From: Caproicibacterium sp. BJN0003
GTDB taxonomy: Bacteria > Bacillota > Clostridia > Oscillospirales > Acutalibacteraceae
Length of the DNA: 64,000 bases
NCBI RefSeq assembly: GCF_026314295.1
Contig: NZ_CP111108.1
Span: forward strand, 1,426,001 to 1,490,000
Reading direction: 5' to 3'
Below the pieces are notes generated by a model that was not told the DNA's origin, did not search any database, and was given only the letters and a program-made list of their open reading frames with translations. Below, in pieces: positions 1-8,049 of this stretch (positions within the stretch are counted from its first letter, which is position 1; each line of letters opens with the position of its first letter). The position numbers were made by a program, and so were the translations under genes.

Positions 1-175
1 AAAGAAGATGCTCACCTGTAATATGTGCTTCTTTTAAACCGTTAAGCTTGTCCAACCACGCTCCTCGAAGATCACGCGTCTCGTTGATGCTTTGACAATG
101 AAATACCGTCTTATAGAAATCTACCAGCTTGCTTGCATTCTTTGCAATAATATTGGTATGAACGTATCTAAACAT
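1..175 (-). CDS. VOC (glyoxalase/bleomycin-resistance fold) protein, N-terminal fragment
   Basis: The gene runs off the left edge, so only the first 58 codons are present. Translation from the ATG at 175 begins MFRYVHTNIIAKNASKLVDF and continues with a segment ending in a TGEH-like stretch, the usual first beta-alpha unit of a vicinal-oxygen-chelate protein. A good ribosome site (AAAGGAGC) lies just upstream on the minus strand. Family members include glyoxalase I and small-molecule resistance or isomerase proteins; the substrate cannot be inferred from this fragment. Confidence 0.6.
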   Translation of the reverse strand, partial: MFRYVHTNIIAKNASKLVDFYKTVFHCQSINETRDLRGAWLDKLNGLKEAHITGEHLL

Positions 176-404
176 TTTTAATAGCTCCTTTCCTCTCTGC
201 CAATTAAGTTAATTTCAATTCAAGTATAACATAAAAGACATAAAAATAAAGCAAAGACTCCATATGCAGCTTTAAGCCTTAACTTATGAAATCCTTGCCG
301 ATATGAATGTTCTTGCGGCATTTATTTGATAAAATTAGTAATATCAAAATTTATAGGAAACTAAGAAAAGCAGTATTTATATCGGTTCTCCTAAAAATGG
401 GCAT

Positions 405-440
405 AAAAACACCCGGCACTTAATTTTCGGCCGGGCGTTT
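405..440 (-). terminator. Rho-independent terminator of the DUF3862-like gene
   Basis: An 11-bp stem (407-417 with 430-440, one G-U pair on the minus-strand RNA) is followed on the minus strand by a short T run. It lies about 60 bases past the stop of the DUF3862-like gene. The remaining bases between 176 and 405 are AT-rich and show no gene. Confidence 0.75.
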
Positions 441-502
441 GTATTGTTTCGTTTATGTCTAGTATCTCCGTCTGTTAGTACTACAGTACCGACAGGTGAA
501 TA

Positions 503-1198
503 TTATTTCAGGCTAATTTGGGTTTTAGAAACGAGTTTATCGTCGCTAAACGTTAACGTTGCATTGCTGACTCCATCAGCTCCACGCCAAATATATCCGT
601 ATGATGTATTGCCAAGAAGTTGGGCTTCGGTATCCTTTTCTCCGTCTCCACCAAAAATTTGTTTAACCTGATCATATGACATCCCAGTATCGACCTGATC
701 ATATTTTGCAAGATCAATTGTTGGGTATTTGCTTTTATCATAAAGTCCAACTTCTGTCTTATCCGTAACTTTCCCGGATTGATATGTAATAACTGCAGAT
801 GACATCACGCCTGATCCAGTATAATTTACAGCTTCTGTTTTTACTCCGTTTATCTCATTACTTGCACCTTCTGTGCCTTTTCCTAAGATTGCTTCTACCT
901 CATCTTTGCTAGCACCAAGTGCTACTTTTTCATAAAGCTCCGAAGTTATTTTCCCTTCAGTTTTCGAACTACTCGCCGCAGATGAAGTGGCTGAGGAAAC
1001 AGATGCTTGTGTTTGAGTTGCCCCGTCTTTATTTTTTCCAGCCATATTAGTAGCTACTCCAATCACTACAAAGACAGCAATTACGATCAGAACCCATTTT
1101 CCAACTTTAGATTTCTTTTTCGGAGGCTTCTGAGAAGGCTCCGAAAACTAATTTGAATCATTACTCTCTTGTGTTACTGCTTCCTTTGTGTGTTTCAT
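503..1198 (-). pseudogene. Membrane-anchored DUF3862/BLIP-like two-repeat protein interrupted by an in-frame TAG
   Basis: The best start is the ATG at 1198, preceded by AAAGGAGAG. It gives 16 codons, then a TAG at 1148-1150, then the same frame continues without interruption to the stop at 503. Past the TAG come a Lys/Pro-rich stretch (KPPKKKSK), one hydrophobic helix (WVLIVIAVFVVIGVA), a Ser/Thr-rich linker and two tandem BLIP/SmpA-like units of about 70 residues, each with the GMS/GAS-hydrophobic-DQV/DEV-I-G pattern. That is the layout of DUF3862-type surface or envelope proteins of Firmicutes. A GTG at 1066 would give a 187-residue product, but it starts inside the membrane helix and has no ribosome site. 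The gene is either inactivated, read through at TAG, or contains a sequencing error. Function of the family is unknown. Confidence 0.7.
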
Positions 1199-1384
1199 AA
1201 GAATCTCTCCTTTTAAATTATATGTTTACAATATATGGTGGAATTCAATACATTAATTATAATTATTGGATTGATTTGTTATTAATCTTATATTTTTGAA
1301 GTATAAAGTTTAAAAAACATTTTATGAAATTTTTCTGTTAATTCGTTCAAAATGCAAGAATCTTGATTACTACCAAATCTTACT

Positions 1385-1413
1385 TTGACAAATAAGATTT
1401 GGTATGGTATAAT
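1385..1413 (+). promoter_or_regulatory. Near-consensus sigma-A promoter of the 1420-1600 RNA
   Basis: TTGACA at 1385-1390 and TATAAT at 1408-1413 are separated by exactly 17 bases. No open reading frame follows before the terminator at 1573-1600, so this promoter appears to serve an RNA gene. Confidence 0.85.
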
Positions 1414-1419
1414 AATTTA

Positions 1420-1600
1420 GTTGGAAATATTCAACAAGCCTATCTTTTCATGCCAAACCGAAGGCTTTAATTTCGGCGTTGAAGGTCATTTATGAACTGT
1501 TCGAAATATCAATCAACAAAAGCAGGTATAGCAGTCGATAACCCGGGCGTAACACGGGACCAAATACTATTGGGCATTCACTTCGGTGGATGCCTTTTTT
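1420..1600 (+). ncRNA. Putative structured small RNA, about 180 nt, family not identified
   Basis: A perfect promoter precedes, and a textbook terminator (UUCG tetraloop hairpin plus six T) ends, a stretch of about 180 bases with no credible reading frame. Visible internal helices include CCGAA/TTCGG around 1460-1475, CCCG/CGGG near 1542-1558 and CCAA/TTGG near 1559-1572. The size and the promoter-terminator layout resemble 6S RNA (ssrS) or other housekeeping RNAs of Clostridia such as the raiA motif. I cannot match the conserved core of either with confidence, so the family stays open. Confidence 0.6.
1573..1600 (+). terminator. Terminator of the small RNA
   Basis: A 9-bp stem closed by a TTCG loop (1573-1581 with 1586-1594) is followed by TTTTTT at 1595-1600. 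Confidence 0.9.
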
Positions 1601-1689
1601 ATACTCAAAACTCAATTCTTATTTTTAAATGACCATCCTTGAATTTTATCTATATAATGGTTATCATGTAGAAAAGGGTGAGGCTAAAA

Positions 1690-2124
1690 ATGTCAGATTA
1701 CTTTTCTTATTTTAATTTCATAATGAGTATTATTACTGGAGTAATTTCAGGACTTATTGCTACCGAAATCTATTATTTATTGGGTAGAAAAAATAGATTT
1801 ATTGATGACAAGCAAACTTATGTACATTATGTTTTATTGGTAAAAGAAGCCCTTACAGAAGCTTATTTAGAAAAAAATATATCTGTACTCCAAATAATTC
1901 TTGAGGACCAACCAATACTTAAAAATATTTATAAAAGGAGTCTGAAAAGAAAGTTTGGTAAGCATGAAAATAATGACGCCAAAAGCATTCTATCAGATAT
2001 AGAAGATTGCTTAAGCGAACTCCGCAACGATGTACTGGAAAATACTTTATTTAAGAAAAATGAAATTCAGTATCAAAGGGAATTAAGTGTACCTATGAAA
2101 AAATTATTAAGTTTAAAATATTGA
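1690..2124 (+). CDS. Hypothetical protein with one N-terminal membrane helix
   Basis: The chosen start is the ATG at 1690, which has GGGTGAGG (1676-1683) at proper spacing; a GTG four codons upstream is part of that ribosome site. The 144-residue product opens with a hydrophobic segment (about residues 8-30: FNFIMSIITGVISGLIATEI), followed by a charged, mostly helical cytoplasmic part rich in Leu, Lys and Glu. I do not recognise a family. A TATAAT at 1653-1658 may be its -10 element. Base composition is AT-richer than the housekeeping genes further along, in keeping with the accessory character of this end of the window. Confidence 0.6.
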   Translation: MSDYFSYFNFIMSIITGVISGLIATEIYYLLGRKNRFIDDKQTYVHYVLLVKEALTEAYLEKNISVLQIILEDQPILKNIYKRSLKRKFGKHENNDAKSILSDIEDCLSELRNDVLENTLFKKNEIQYQRELSVPMKKLLSLKY

Positions 2125-2245
2125 TTTTTTAGTTTTGAACGACTCTTTGGTCACCCTTTTTATACTTTAAAAGTGACAATCGCACTTTAGCGTACAGAGC
2201 ACCCTGGTTGTTCATATCTCTATCCCAATATAATAAATCAATGCT

Positions 2246-2306
2246 TAAAACGATCCCCCAGCTATCTTTTTTAAGATAACTGAGGGACTTTTATTGTCAA
2301 TGCACC
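2246..2306 (+). repeat. Dispersed hairpin repeat, copy A
   Basis: The unit reads TAAAACGATCCCCCAG, a 15-nt arm, a short loop, the complementary arm ending in CTGAGGGA, then CTTTTATTGTCAATG. Closely related units lie at 4881-4945 and 40690-40750, sharing the left flank (TAAAAC-AT), the CCCCAG/CTGGGG stem and the right flank (TTGTCAATG-CCTA). It could act as a terminator, but it is flanked by about 120 and 240 bases without genes. The rest of 2125-2546 shows no gene. Confidence 0.6.
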
Positions 2307-2546
2307 TATTCATTGGGATTAATATAAGAGTACTCTCCAAAAACCAGAAATTTGGCTATTCTATCGCCTAATGTTCACCAAATCTCTATTTGAATTTCAC
2401 TCAGTTCTCACATGAATTAGGTAACCTATTTTTATAAAAAGCAAAACCTTTTAACCACAAAACTCAGGATATACTCAGGCAATGATAAAACGACGGATCC
2501 GCCTTTTCAAAAAAAGTCCCTATATTAAACTTAGGAGTAAGGATAA

Positions 2547-4763
2547 ATGATGACAAATAAAAAGTGCGATGTTCTATCCAAAGTTGCTCTTGCGTCGATC
2601 CTGCTGTTGGCTGGATTCCTATCGATATTCAACATCTGGAACGAAGGCTACAGCAATGAATTTTACGCAGCCAGCGTAAAAAGCATGCTGACAAGCTGGA
2701 AAAACTTCTTTTTTGTCTCGCTCGACCCAGGCGGATGGGTAACAGTAGATAAACCACCGGTCTCGTTGTGGGTGCAAGCGGCATTCGCAAAAGTATTCGG
2801 ATTTTACGGTTGGAGCATTCTGCTGCCGGAATGTCTTGCCGCGGTGGCAACAGTTGCCATTATCTATCATATTGTCAAGCGGCATTTCGGCAACCTGACA
2901 GGACTCGTCTCTGCACTAGTTCTGGCTCTTTCGCCGATCTTTATTGTGGTCAGCAAAACGAACAATACAGATTCCGTCCTAATTTTCTTCATGACACTCG
3001 CAGCGTGGGCCATGATGGTTGCTGCCGATAAAGGGCAATTACGCTGGCTGCTTTTATCCGCAGTGTTTCTGGGGATTGCCTACAACGCTAAAACGCTGGA
3101 GGCGTTCCTGATTCTCCCTGCTCTCTATGCCGTCTATTTCTTTGCCTCAACTCGGAAATGGAAGACCCGTATTTGGCATCTTGCGGTGGCGACTCTCGTT
3201 CTCGTGGTGGTATCCCTTTCATGGTCGGTCATTGTGGATCTCACTCCAGCCAGTGAGCGGCCATATGTCGACAACAGCACCACAAATTCAGAGCTGGAAC
3301 TAGCTTTAGGCTATAACGGGATTCAGCGCATCATTGGTCAATCCATGAACGGCGGACCACAAGAGAGCAGGTCGGACTTTACCGCCCAGTCTGGAAACAC
3401 GGCAGATTTCGAAGCACCAAACCCTGATTCAGCCGATGTACCTAGTGCGGATGGTTCCAATCCTCCGCAGATGCCGGGGGATGATCAGACGGTCGGTAAC
3501 TCGGGCGACACTACCACCAGTACCACTCAACAACCCACATCCGATGAAGGAGACGGAAGCTTCCGTGACGGCAGAGACGGCAGCAATATAGATGACGGTG
3601 ACACCAAAGACAACATGTTAGACCACAGAGCCGACGGTAATATGGGTGGCAACACCGGAAACAACATGTTTAACGGTGGAGGCAGCGCAAGTGTCCTACG
3701 CATGTTCAACACTACCCTTGGTGGGCAAGACAGCTGGCTTCTCCCATTCGGTCTTTTCTCTGTTTTCGCACTTCTTTTAGGAATGCGAAAATCAACGGAA
3801 ATAGATTCTGAAATACGAAGGAAACGGCGCGCCAATGTTTTGCTCTGGGGCGGCTCAGTAATCACAATGTTTACGTACTTCAGTATTGCGCAGTTTTTCC
3901 ATCCATATTATATTTCCGTGATGGCACCGTTCTTGGCGGCTCTTGTAGGAATCGGGCTGACAGAGATGTGGAAGCTGTACAAAACGAAGGGCTTTGTTGG
4001 CTTTCTTCTTCCCCTGGCGTTGGCTGCCACGGGGGCTGTGCAAATTCTCATGCTCCAATCCTATCCATCCTATTCCGGAGTTTTAATCCCGATCGTTGCC
4101 ATTGTTACGGGTATTCCAGCCTTACTTCTGCTTGTTTGGAAACTCCTGCACAGAAATACGACTGGGAAGCTGGCAACAGCCTGCGTCGTCCTCGGCATTA
4201 CGGGACTACTGATTGCCCCCACTGTGTGGACAGGATACTCGGTCTTTTCTGGCAACATCAACTCTTCTATTCCCACCGCAGGTCCTTCAGTAGAGAAAAG
4301 CGGATCGTTCAGTCAGGCTGGCGGACAGCAATTTGGAGGGGGAAAATCCTGGGTTGATGGTTCTTCTAGTTCTGAAACAGCACTCATTGATTTCCTTGAA
4401 AAGAACAACACGGGTGAGAAATTTCTGGTTGCCGTGCCAAGTGCCTCCGAGGCGGAACCAATCATTCTTGCCACTGGAAAACCCGTTATGGCAATCGGCG
4501 GCTTCAGTGGGAACGACAACACTCTGACCGTAGCAAAGTTGCAGCAGATGGTGGAACAAGGAGAATTGAAATACTTCCTGGTTGGCGGAAAAGGCGGCAT
4601 GGGCAATTCTTCCAATGAGGTAACCAAATGGGTGGAAGAAAACGGCACGGCAGTGGATTCAAGTGAATGGAGTGATTCTTCCAGTTCCAGTGCAGACAAA
4701 ATAATGGGAAGATCCGATACATCTGGAACTCTTTATGATCTTTCTGCCTATAAGGATCAATGA
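2547..4763 (+). CDS. Glycosyltransferase family 39 (ArnT/PMT-like) polytopic membrane protein, YkcB type
   Basis: This 738-residue protein should transfer a sugar from a polyprenyl-phosphate donor outside the membrane. The N-terminal half has the family hallmarks: a first extracytoplasmic loop with NEFYAASVKSM, a DPGGWVTVDKPP motif near residue 57, and then a series of membrane helices. Residues about 265-380 form a low-complexity Asp/Asn/Gly/Ser insertion, then five or six further helices, then a soluble Ser/Gly-rich C-terminal domain (about residues 590-738) typical of the YkcB-like branch. Two adjacent ATG codons follow AGGAG at 2533-2537; I start at the first. No companion GT2 polyprenyl-sugar synthase is adjacent, so donor supply must be encoded elsewhere. 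The acceptor is unknown. Confidence 0.85.
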   Translation: MMTNKKCDVLSKVALASILLLAGFLSIFNIWNEGYSNEFYAASVKSMLTSWKNFFFVSLDPGGWVTVDKPPVSLWVQAAFAKVFGFYGWSILLPECLAAVATVAIIYHIVKRHFGNLTGLVSALVLALSPIFIVVSKTNNTDSVLIFFMTLAAWAMMVAADKGQLRWLLLSAVFLGIAYNAKTLEAFLILPALYAVYFFASTRKWKTRIWHLAVATLVLVVVSLSWSVIVDLTPASERPYVDNSTTNSELELALGYNGIQRIIGQSMNGGPQESRSDFTAQSGNTADFEAPNPDSADVPSADGSNPPQMPGDDQTVGNSGDTTTSTTQQPTSDEGDGSFRDGRDGSNIDDGDTKDNMLDHRADGNMGGNTGNNMFNGGGSASVLRMFNTTLGGQDSWLLPFGLFSVFALLLGMRKSTEIDSEIRRKRRANVLLWGGSVITMFTYFSIAQFFHPYYISVMAPFLAALVGIGLTEMWKLYKTKGFVGFLLPLALAATGAVQILMLQSYPSYSGVLIPIVAIVTGIPALLLLVWKLLHRNTTGKLATACVVLGITGLLIAPTVWTGYSVFSGNINSSIPTAGPSVEKSGSFSQAGGQQFGGGKSWVDGSSSSETALIDFLEKNNTGEKFLVAVPSASEAEPIILATGKPVMAIGGFSGNDNTLTVAKLQQMVEQGELKYFLVGGKGGMGNSSNEVTKWVEENGTAVDSSEWSDSSSSSADKIMGRSDTSGTLYDLSAYKDQ

Positions 4764-4880
4764 TCTCTGTTTGATGCTGATCACATCCTTGTGGCTATCT
4801 GACTGATTTATATTTTAGTCTCAATTTTAAAGGGCAAAGCTGACGATCAGACCCCGAATAACATCAGCGATTAAAAGCAA

Positions 4881-4945
4881 TATATAAAACAATTCCCCAG
4901 TTGTCCTTATTAAGGAAAGCTGGGGAATTGTTGTTGTTAACACGT
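4881..4945 (+). repeat. Dispersed hairpin repeat, copy B
   Basis: This is the second copy of the family described at 2246. The stem is a perfect 11 bp (CAATTCCCCAG at 4890-4900 with its complement at 4920-4930) and the right flank TTGTTGTTAACACGTCTAA is a degenerate form of TTGTCAATG-CCTAA. It lies about 120 bases after the glycosyltransferase gene. Nothing else is evident in 4764-5154. Confidence 0.6.
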
Positions 4946-5154
4946 CTAATGATACATTACTATTATATTGAATATTTACAAACTTCAGCTCAAATCATTT
5001 CATTTTATAGAATTTGGGGGTATTATTAACGTAATAACGAAAGGAAACCAAACTATTTACATTAAAATCAGTCCAACATTCATGAATTTTCCAACTCCAC
5101 TCGTCAAACGCTCGGAAACTTAGAATCTGAATTTCAGAAAGGATTTTATATAAG

Positions 5155-5502
5155 ATGGACCATGTAATTTTTCATATTGATGAATTTCAAAAGTGGAAAC
5201 TGCTTTTAAACAATGTTAAAAATCTACTGCTTTCATATGACAATGAATCTTCAAACATATCTGTGGAAGTGTTGGCTAATTCAGAGGCCGTCAAAGGATA
5301 TATAGACATCAGCGACTCGGTCGATAAAAACTCGCTGGAAGTTTTATCTCAAAAAGGGGTTACATTTGCGGCATGCAACAACGCATTGCTCGCGATGGAT
5401 CTTTCTAAAGAAGAGATTTTCTCTTTCGTAAAAATCGTTCCAGTCGGAGTTAGGGAACTCATTAACAAACAACAAGAAGGGTATGCATATATAAAGCCTT
5501 GA
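5155..5502 (+). CDS. DsrE/DsrF-like family protein
   Basis: The 115-residue product has the DsrE-like pattern: an N-terminal beta strand (HVIFHID), helix LLNNVKNLLLSY, strand ISVEVLANSEAVKGY, a central segment with a FAACNNAL motif in which the Cys occupies the place of the sulfur-carrying cysteine in DsrE/TusD relatives, and a C-terminal strand VKIVPVGVREL followed by QEGYAYIKP. Such proteins handle persulfide sulfur or are of unknown role. AAAGGA lies 14-19 bases before the ATG. The next gene starts 74 bases later, so the two may be co-transcribed. Function is inferred from fold only. Confidence 0.7.
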   Translation: MDHVIFHIDEFQKWKLLLNNVKNLLLSYDNESSNISVEVLANSEAVKGYIDISDSVDKNSLEVLSQKGVTFAACNNALLAMDLSKEEIFSFVKIVPVGVRELINKQQEGYAYIKP

Positions 5503-5576
5503 GGAAATCATTACAAGGCCAAATTGTTTATATAATTAAAAGGATGAATCTGTGAGAATCTAGAAAGAGTGGTCGT

Positions 5577-6455
5577 ATGAAAGAATACGAAGTGCATGAG
5601 AAAATCTGGGATGGAGTCATGTATCCAGTTTCCAAAGAAAAAAATAAAGTTGTAATCGTCATGTCTGGCAGCGAAGGCGGACTGAATCATACAGAAAAGC
5701 TCGCACATTTTCTGCAAGATCACAATATTCCGGCGCTAGCACTTGGCTTATTCAAAACGAAGAACTCCCAACGGAATCTTGACAGAATTCCGCTTGAAAG
5801 AATTTATGACGCTATCATTTGGCTTCAGAGAAACAACTATAAAAACATTGCAGTTGAGGGGGTCTCAAAAGGTGCGGAATATGCACTGGCAGCTGCTATT
5901 GCATATCCGGAACTGTCTTGCGTGATCGTTAAAACGCCGTCTTGGTTTTACAGTGAAGGAATCATTTCGAATAGACCTTCCGGCACATCCTGTTGGAGTT
6001 ATCTAGGAAAAGAACTCCCATTTACTCCATATAAAAAGAGAAAGTTCGGCATGGGAAAAACACTGTGGAAAACCAAAGAGTTTAATCTTCTCGAAGTGAA
6101 TACCGGCAAAGCTGTTGTTCCGGAATCAATCATTCCGGTTGAGAAAATCAAAGCACCGATTTTGATGTTTTCGACTTCTGTTGATACGATCTGGCCATCT
6201 AAAGAAAGCTGCGAAAAGTTGGAAGACAGATTGAATAAAAAGAACTTTTCATATCCACACCGGCACGTTTGTTTTGATCACATGAGCCACATGATGATGG
6301 AATATTGTGATCCTCAAATAAGATGGTTTATGAAGTCCGAAAGACAATTTCCTGAGGAATGTGCGAAGGAACGAAAAAAAATGGGAAATATCTGCGTGGA
6401 TTGGATCAAAAACATTTGGAACCCGGCAGATAAAAAAAGAACAGCCAATCAATAA
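5577..6455 (+). CDS. Alpha/beta hydrolase of the acyl-CoA thioester hydrolase/BAAT C-terminal family
   Basis: The 292-residue protein carries VVIVMSGSEGGLN (oxyanion-hole region, about residue 25-37), the nucleophile elbow GVSKGAE with Ser97, an acid-loop segment APILMFSTSVDTIWPS near residue 200, and a catalytic-His region DHMSHMMMEY near residue 240. The order and spacing match BAAT_C-type thioesterases and acyltransferases, which in bacteria are poorly characterised and sometimes linked to antibiotic tailoring. There is no N-terminal BAAT domain. The start at 5577 follows AGAAAGAG. The substrate is not known. Confidence 0.8.
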   Translation: MKEYEVHEKIWDGVMYPVSKEKNKVVIVMSGSEGGLNHTEKLAHFLQDHNIPALALGLFKTKNSQRNLDRIPLERIYDAIIWLQRNNYKNIAVEGVSKGAEYALAAAIAYPELSCVIVKTPSWFYSEGIISNRPSGTSCWSYLGKELPFTPYKKRKFGMGKTLWKTKEFNLLEVNTGKAVVPESIIPVEKIKAPILMFSTSVDTIWPSKESCEKLEDRLNKKNFSYPHRHVCFDHMSHMMMEYCDPQIRWFMKSERQFPEECAKERKKMGNICVDWIKNIWNPADKKRTANQ

Positions 6456-6565
6456 ATTCGAGAGCAGTTTTGCTTAATGACTGCACAAGAAACACAATGT
6501 GCCGTCTTCCCTTTCCATTTGCACTGTACATTATGTTTTCTAAATTTAGTATGGAGATAGATATT

Positions 6566-7012
6566 ATGGATATAAAAATGAGCAAAAAAAGGCCATGGCA
6601 TTTTTGGCTGACTGCATTGTTTCTTCTGTTTATGTATTCGATGGGGATATACGATCTATTTATGATGCTAAGCCATAATGAGGGCTATTACATATCTCAT
6701 GGATATGGGGATCAAGTGATCAAATATTTTACAAATTACCCTATCCACTTTTTGGCCTTATGGATAACGAATTTAATATGTGGGTTCCTAGCACCCATAT
6801 TGCTGATCTTTAGAAATAAGGCCGCAAAATCTTTTGCATTGGTCTCAGCTGTCGCTGACTTGTTGCTGATAACCTTTACTTCTATATTTAGAAACAGATT
6901 TTATGTATTGGGCAAAGGGGTGGCATCCTTTGATATCTTTATATTACTGATTACCTTTGGTCTGTATTTTTACTGCAAATACACCGACCATCATTATCGA
7001 ATGGAGAAATAA
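6566..7012 (+). CDS. Small polytopic membrane protein, unknown function
   Basis: I start at the ATG at 6566 (MDIKMSKKRPWHFWL), which has GGAGATAG just upstream; upstream in-frame starts lack a ribosome site and add an unconvincing Cys/Phe-rich leader. The 148 residues form four predicted membrane helices: about 12-30, 58-80, 86-106 and 118-138, with short basic loops. The pattern recalls small DUF membrane proteins of Firmicutes that accompany hydrolases, but no family motif is recognisable. Confidence 0.65.
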   Translation: MDIKMSKKRPWHFWLTALFLLFMYSMGIYDLFMMLSHNEGYYISHGYGDQVIKYFTNYPIHFLALWITNLICGFLAPILLIFRNKAAKSFALVSAVADLLLITFTSIFRNRFYVLGKGVASFDIFILLITFGLYFYCKYTDHHYRMEK

Positions 7013-7091
7013 TATTACGAACTTCGCATGATATATTCTCCACATTAAAAGTTAAGTGAAATAATTTATGTTATTGAAAGAAGAAGCAGAT

Positions 7092-7598
7092 ATGGAATGC
7101 AAAATAAGGCATTGGAAAGCGGGAGATGCCCCCCAACTAGCAAAAGCACTAAATAATAGGAACATACAAAATAATCTTCGAGACGGATTGCCCTACCCTT
7201 ATACTGAAAACGATGCGAAAGATTTTATAAAAGCAATGTTAGATGCCGACAAAGACAAAACTTTTGCATTTGCTATTACTCTCAATGATACAGTTGTTGG
7301 GAGTATTGGTGTATTCCGCAAAGATAACATTCATTTTCGCACGGCTGAAATGGGATATTACATAGCCGAACCTCTTTGGGGCAAAGGCTTAGGTACCAGT
7401 GCAATCACGCAAATATGCCACTATATCTTTGACCACACGAATATTATTCGCATTTTTGCTGAACCATTTGCCTATAATACCGCATCATGCCGAATCTTAG
7501 AAAAAAACGGATTCAAATATGAGGGAACACTTAGAAGTAACGCGGAGAAAAGCGGAAATATTTTAGATATGAAAATGTATTCCCTTATTAAGGAATAA
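7092..7598 (+). CDS. GNAT family N-acetyltransferase (RimJ/RimL type)
   Basis: About 168 residues. Motif A, which binds acetyl-CoA pyrophosphate, is visible as PLWGKGLGTSAI; it is preceded by the strand AEMGYYI and followed by IFAEPFAYNTASCRILEKNGF, a strong match to the RimJ/RimL branch that acetylates protein N-termini or small molecules. I prefer the ATG at 7092 (MECKIRHW). An ATG at 7068 would add eight residues and cannot be excluded; neither has a strong ribosome site. It is the last plus-strand gene of this accessory stretch; the terminator at 7677-7723 lies about 80 bases beyond. Confidence 0.85.
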   Translation: MECKIRHWKAGDAPQLAKALNNRNIQNNLRDGLPYPYTENDAKDFIKAMLDADKDKTFAFAITLNDTVVGSIGVFRKDNIHFRTAEMGYYIAEPLWGKGLGTSAITQICHYIFDHTNIIRIFAEPFAYNTASCRILEKNGFKYEGTLRSNAEKSGNILDMKMYSLIKE

Positions 7599-7676
7599 TA
7601 AAGCCTATAAGCAAATGAAGTCACTCAGAATCTTCCTAGTCTTCGCATTGTGCTTAATACTTATCTTCAACTAAAA

Positions 7677-7723
7677 AGAAGCATCACCTACCGTCCGGCA
7701 AAAGGATAGTGGATGATGCTTTT
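7677..7723. terminator. Imperfect hairpin terminator after the GNAT gene
   Basis: AGCATCACCTACCGTCC pairs imperfectly with GGATAGTGGATGATGCT and is followed on the plus strand by TTTTTG. It could act in both directions between the acetyltransferase gene and the minus-strand tRNA-Leu unit. Confidence 0.65.
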
Positions 7724-7847
7724 TGATGTGTGAAATTCTTTCACATTTGTTATTCAAAATAATGTTCATCGACTAAAAATCCGTGTTGCATTTTTGCCCT
7801 TTTTCGGAAGAATTTAGTCTCAATAATAAGATATATAAACATAAAGA

Positions 7848-7890
7848 AAACCCGCATGAATACTGACTTTTCAGCAAACATACGGGTTTT
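7848..7890 (-). terminator. Terminator of tRNA-Leu
   Basis: AAAACCCGTATG pairs with CATGCGGGTTTT, followed on the minus strand by CTTTATG, directly downstream of the tRNA. Confidence 0.7.
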
Positions 7891-7895
7891 CGGCT

Positions 7896-7982
7896 TGGTG
7901 CCGGTGGTGGGAGTCGAACCCACACGGTATCGCTACCACGGGATTTTGAGTCCCGCACGTCTGCCAATTCCATCACACCGGC
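7896..7982 (-). tRNA. tRNA-Leu (anticodon CAA)
   Basis: The 87-nt minus-strand sequence folds as a class II tRNA: acceptor GCCGGTG/CACCGGC with discriminator A and encoded CCA, a D arm with AATTGGCAGAC, an anticodon loop CTCAAAA (CAA, reading UUG), a long variable arm and T loop GTTCGACTCC. A promoter with TTGAAA (8023-8028 complement), 17-base spacer and TATAAT (8000-8005 complement) lies just upstream. Confidence 0.95.
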
Positions 7983-8049
7983 ACAAAAGGCACTTTGATA
8001 TTATATCGTGAATGCCTTTAAATTTCAAGCCCTATTCGTAATATTTTTA

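Noticed and set aside
2619-4722. Several overlapping frames on both strands within the glycosyltransferase gene
   Set aside because: No ribosome sites, low-complexity composition, all inside a clear coding frame.
5112-5125. CTCGGAAACTTAGA shared with 40575-40590
   Set aside because: A single 14-base match in non-coding DNA; too short to support a repeat family.
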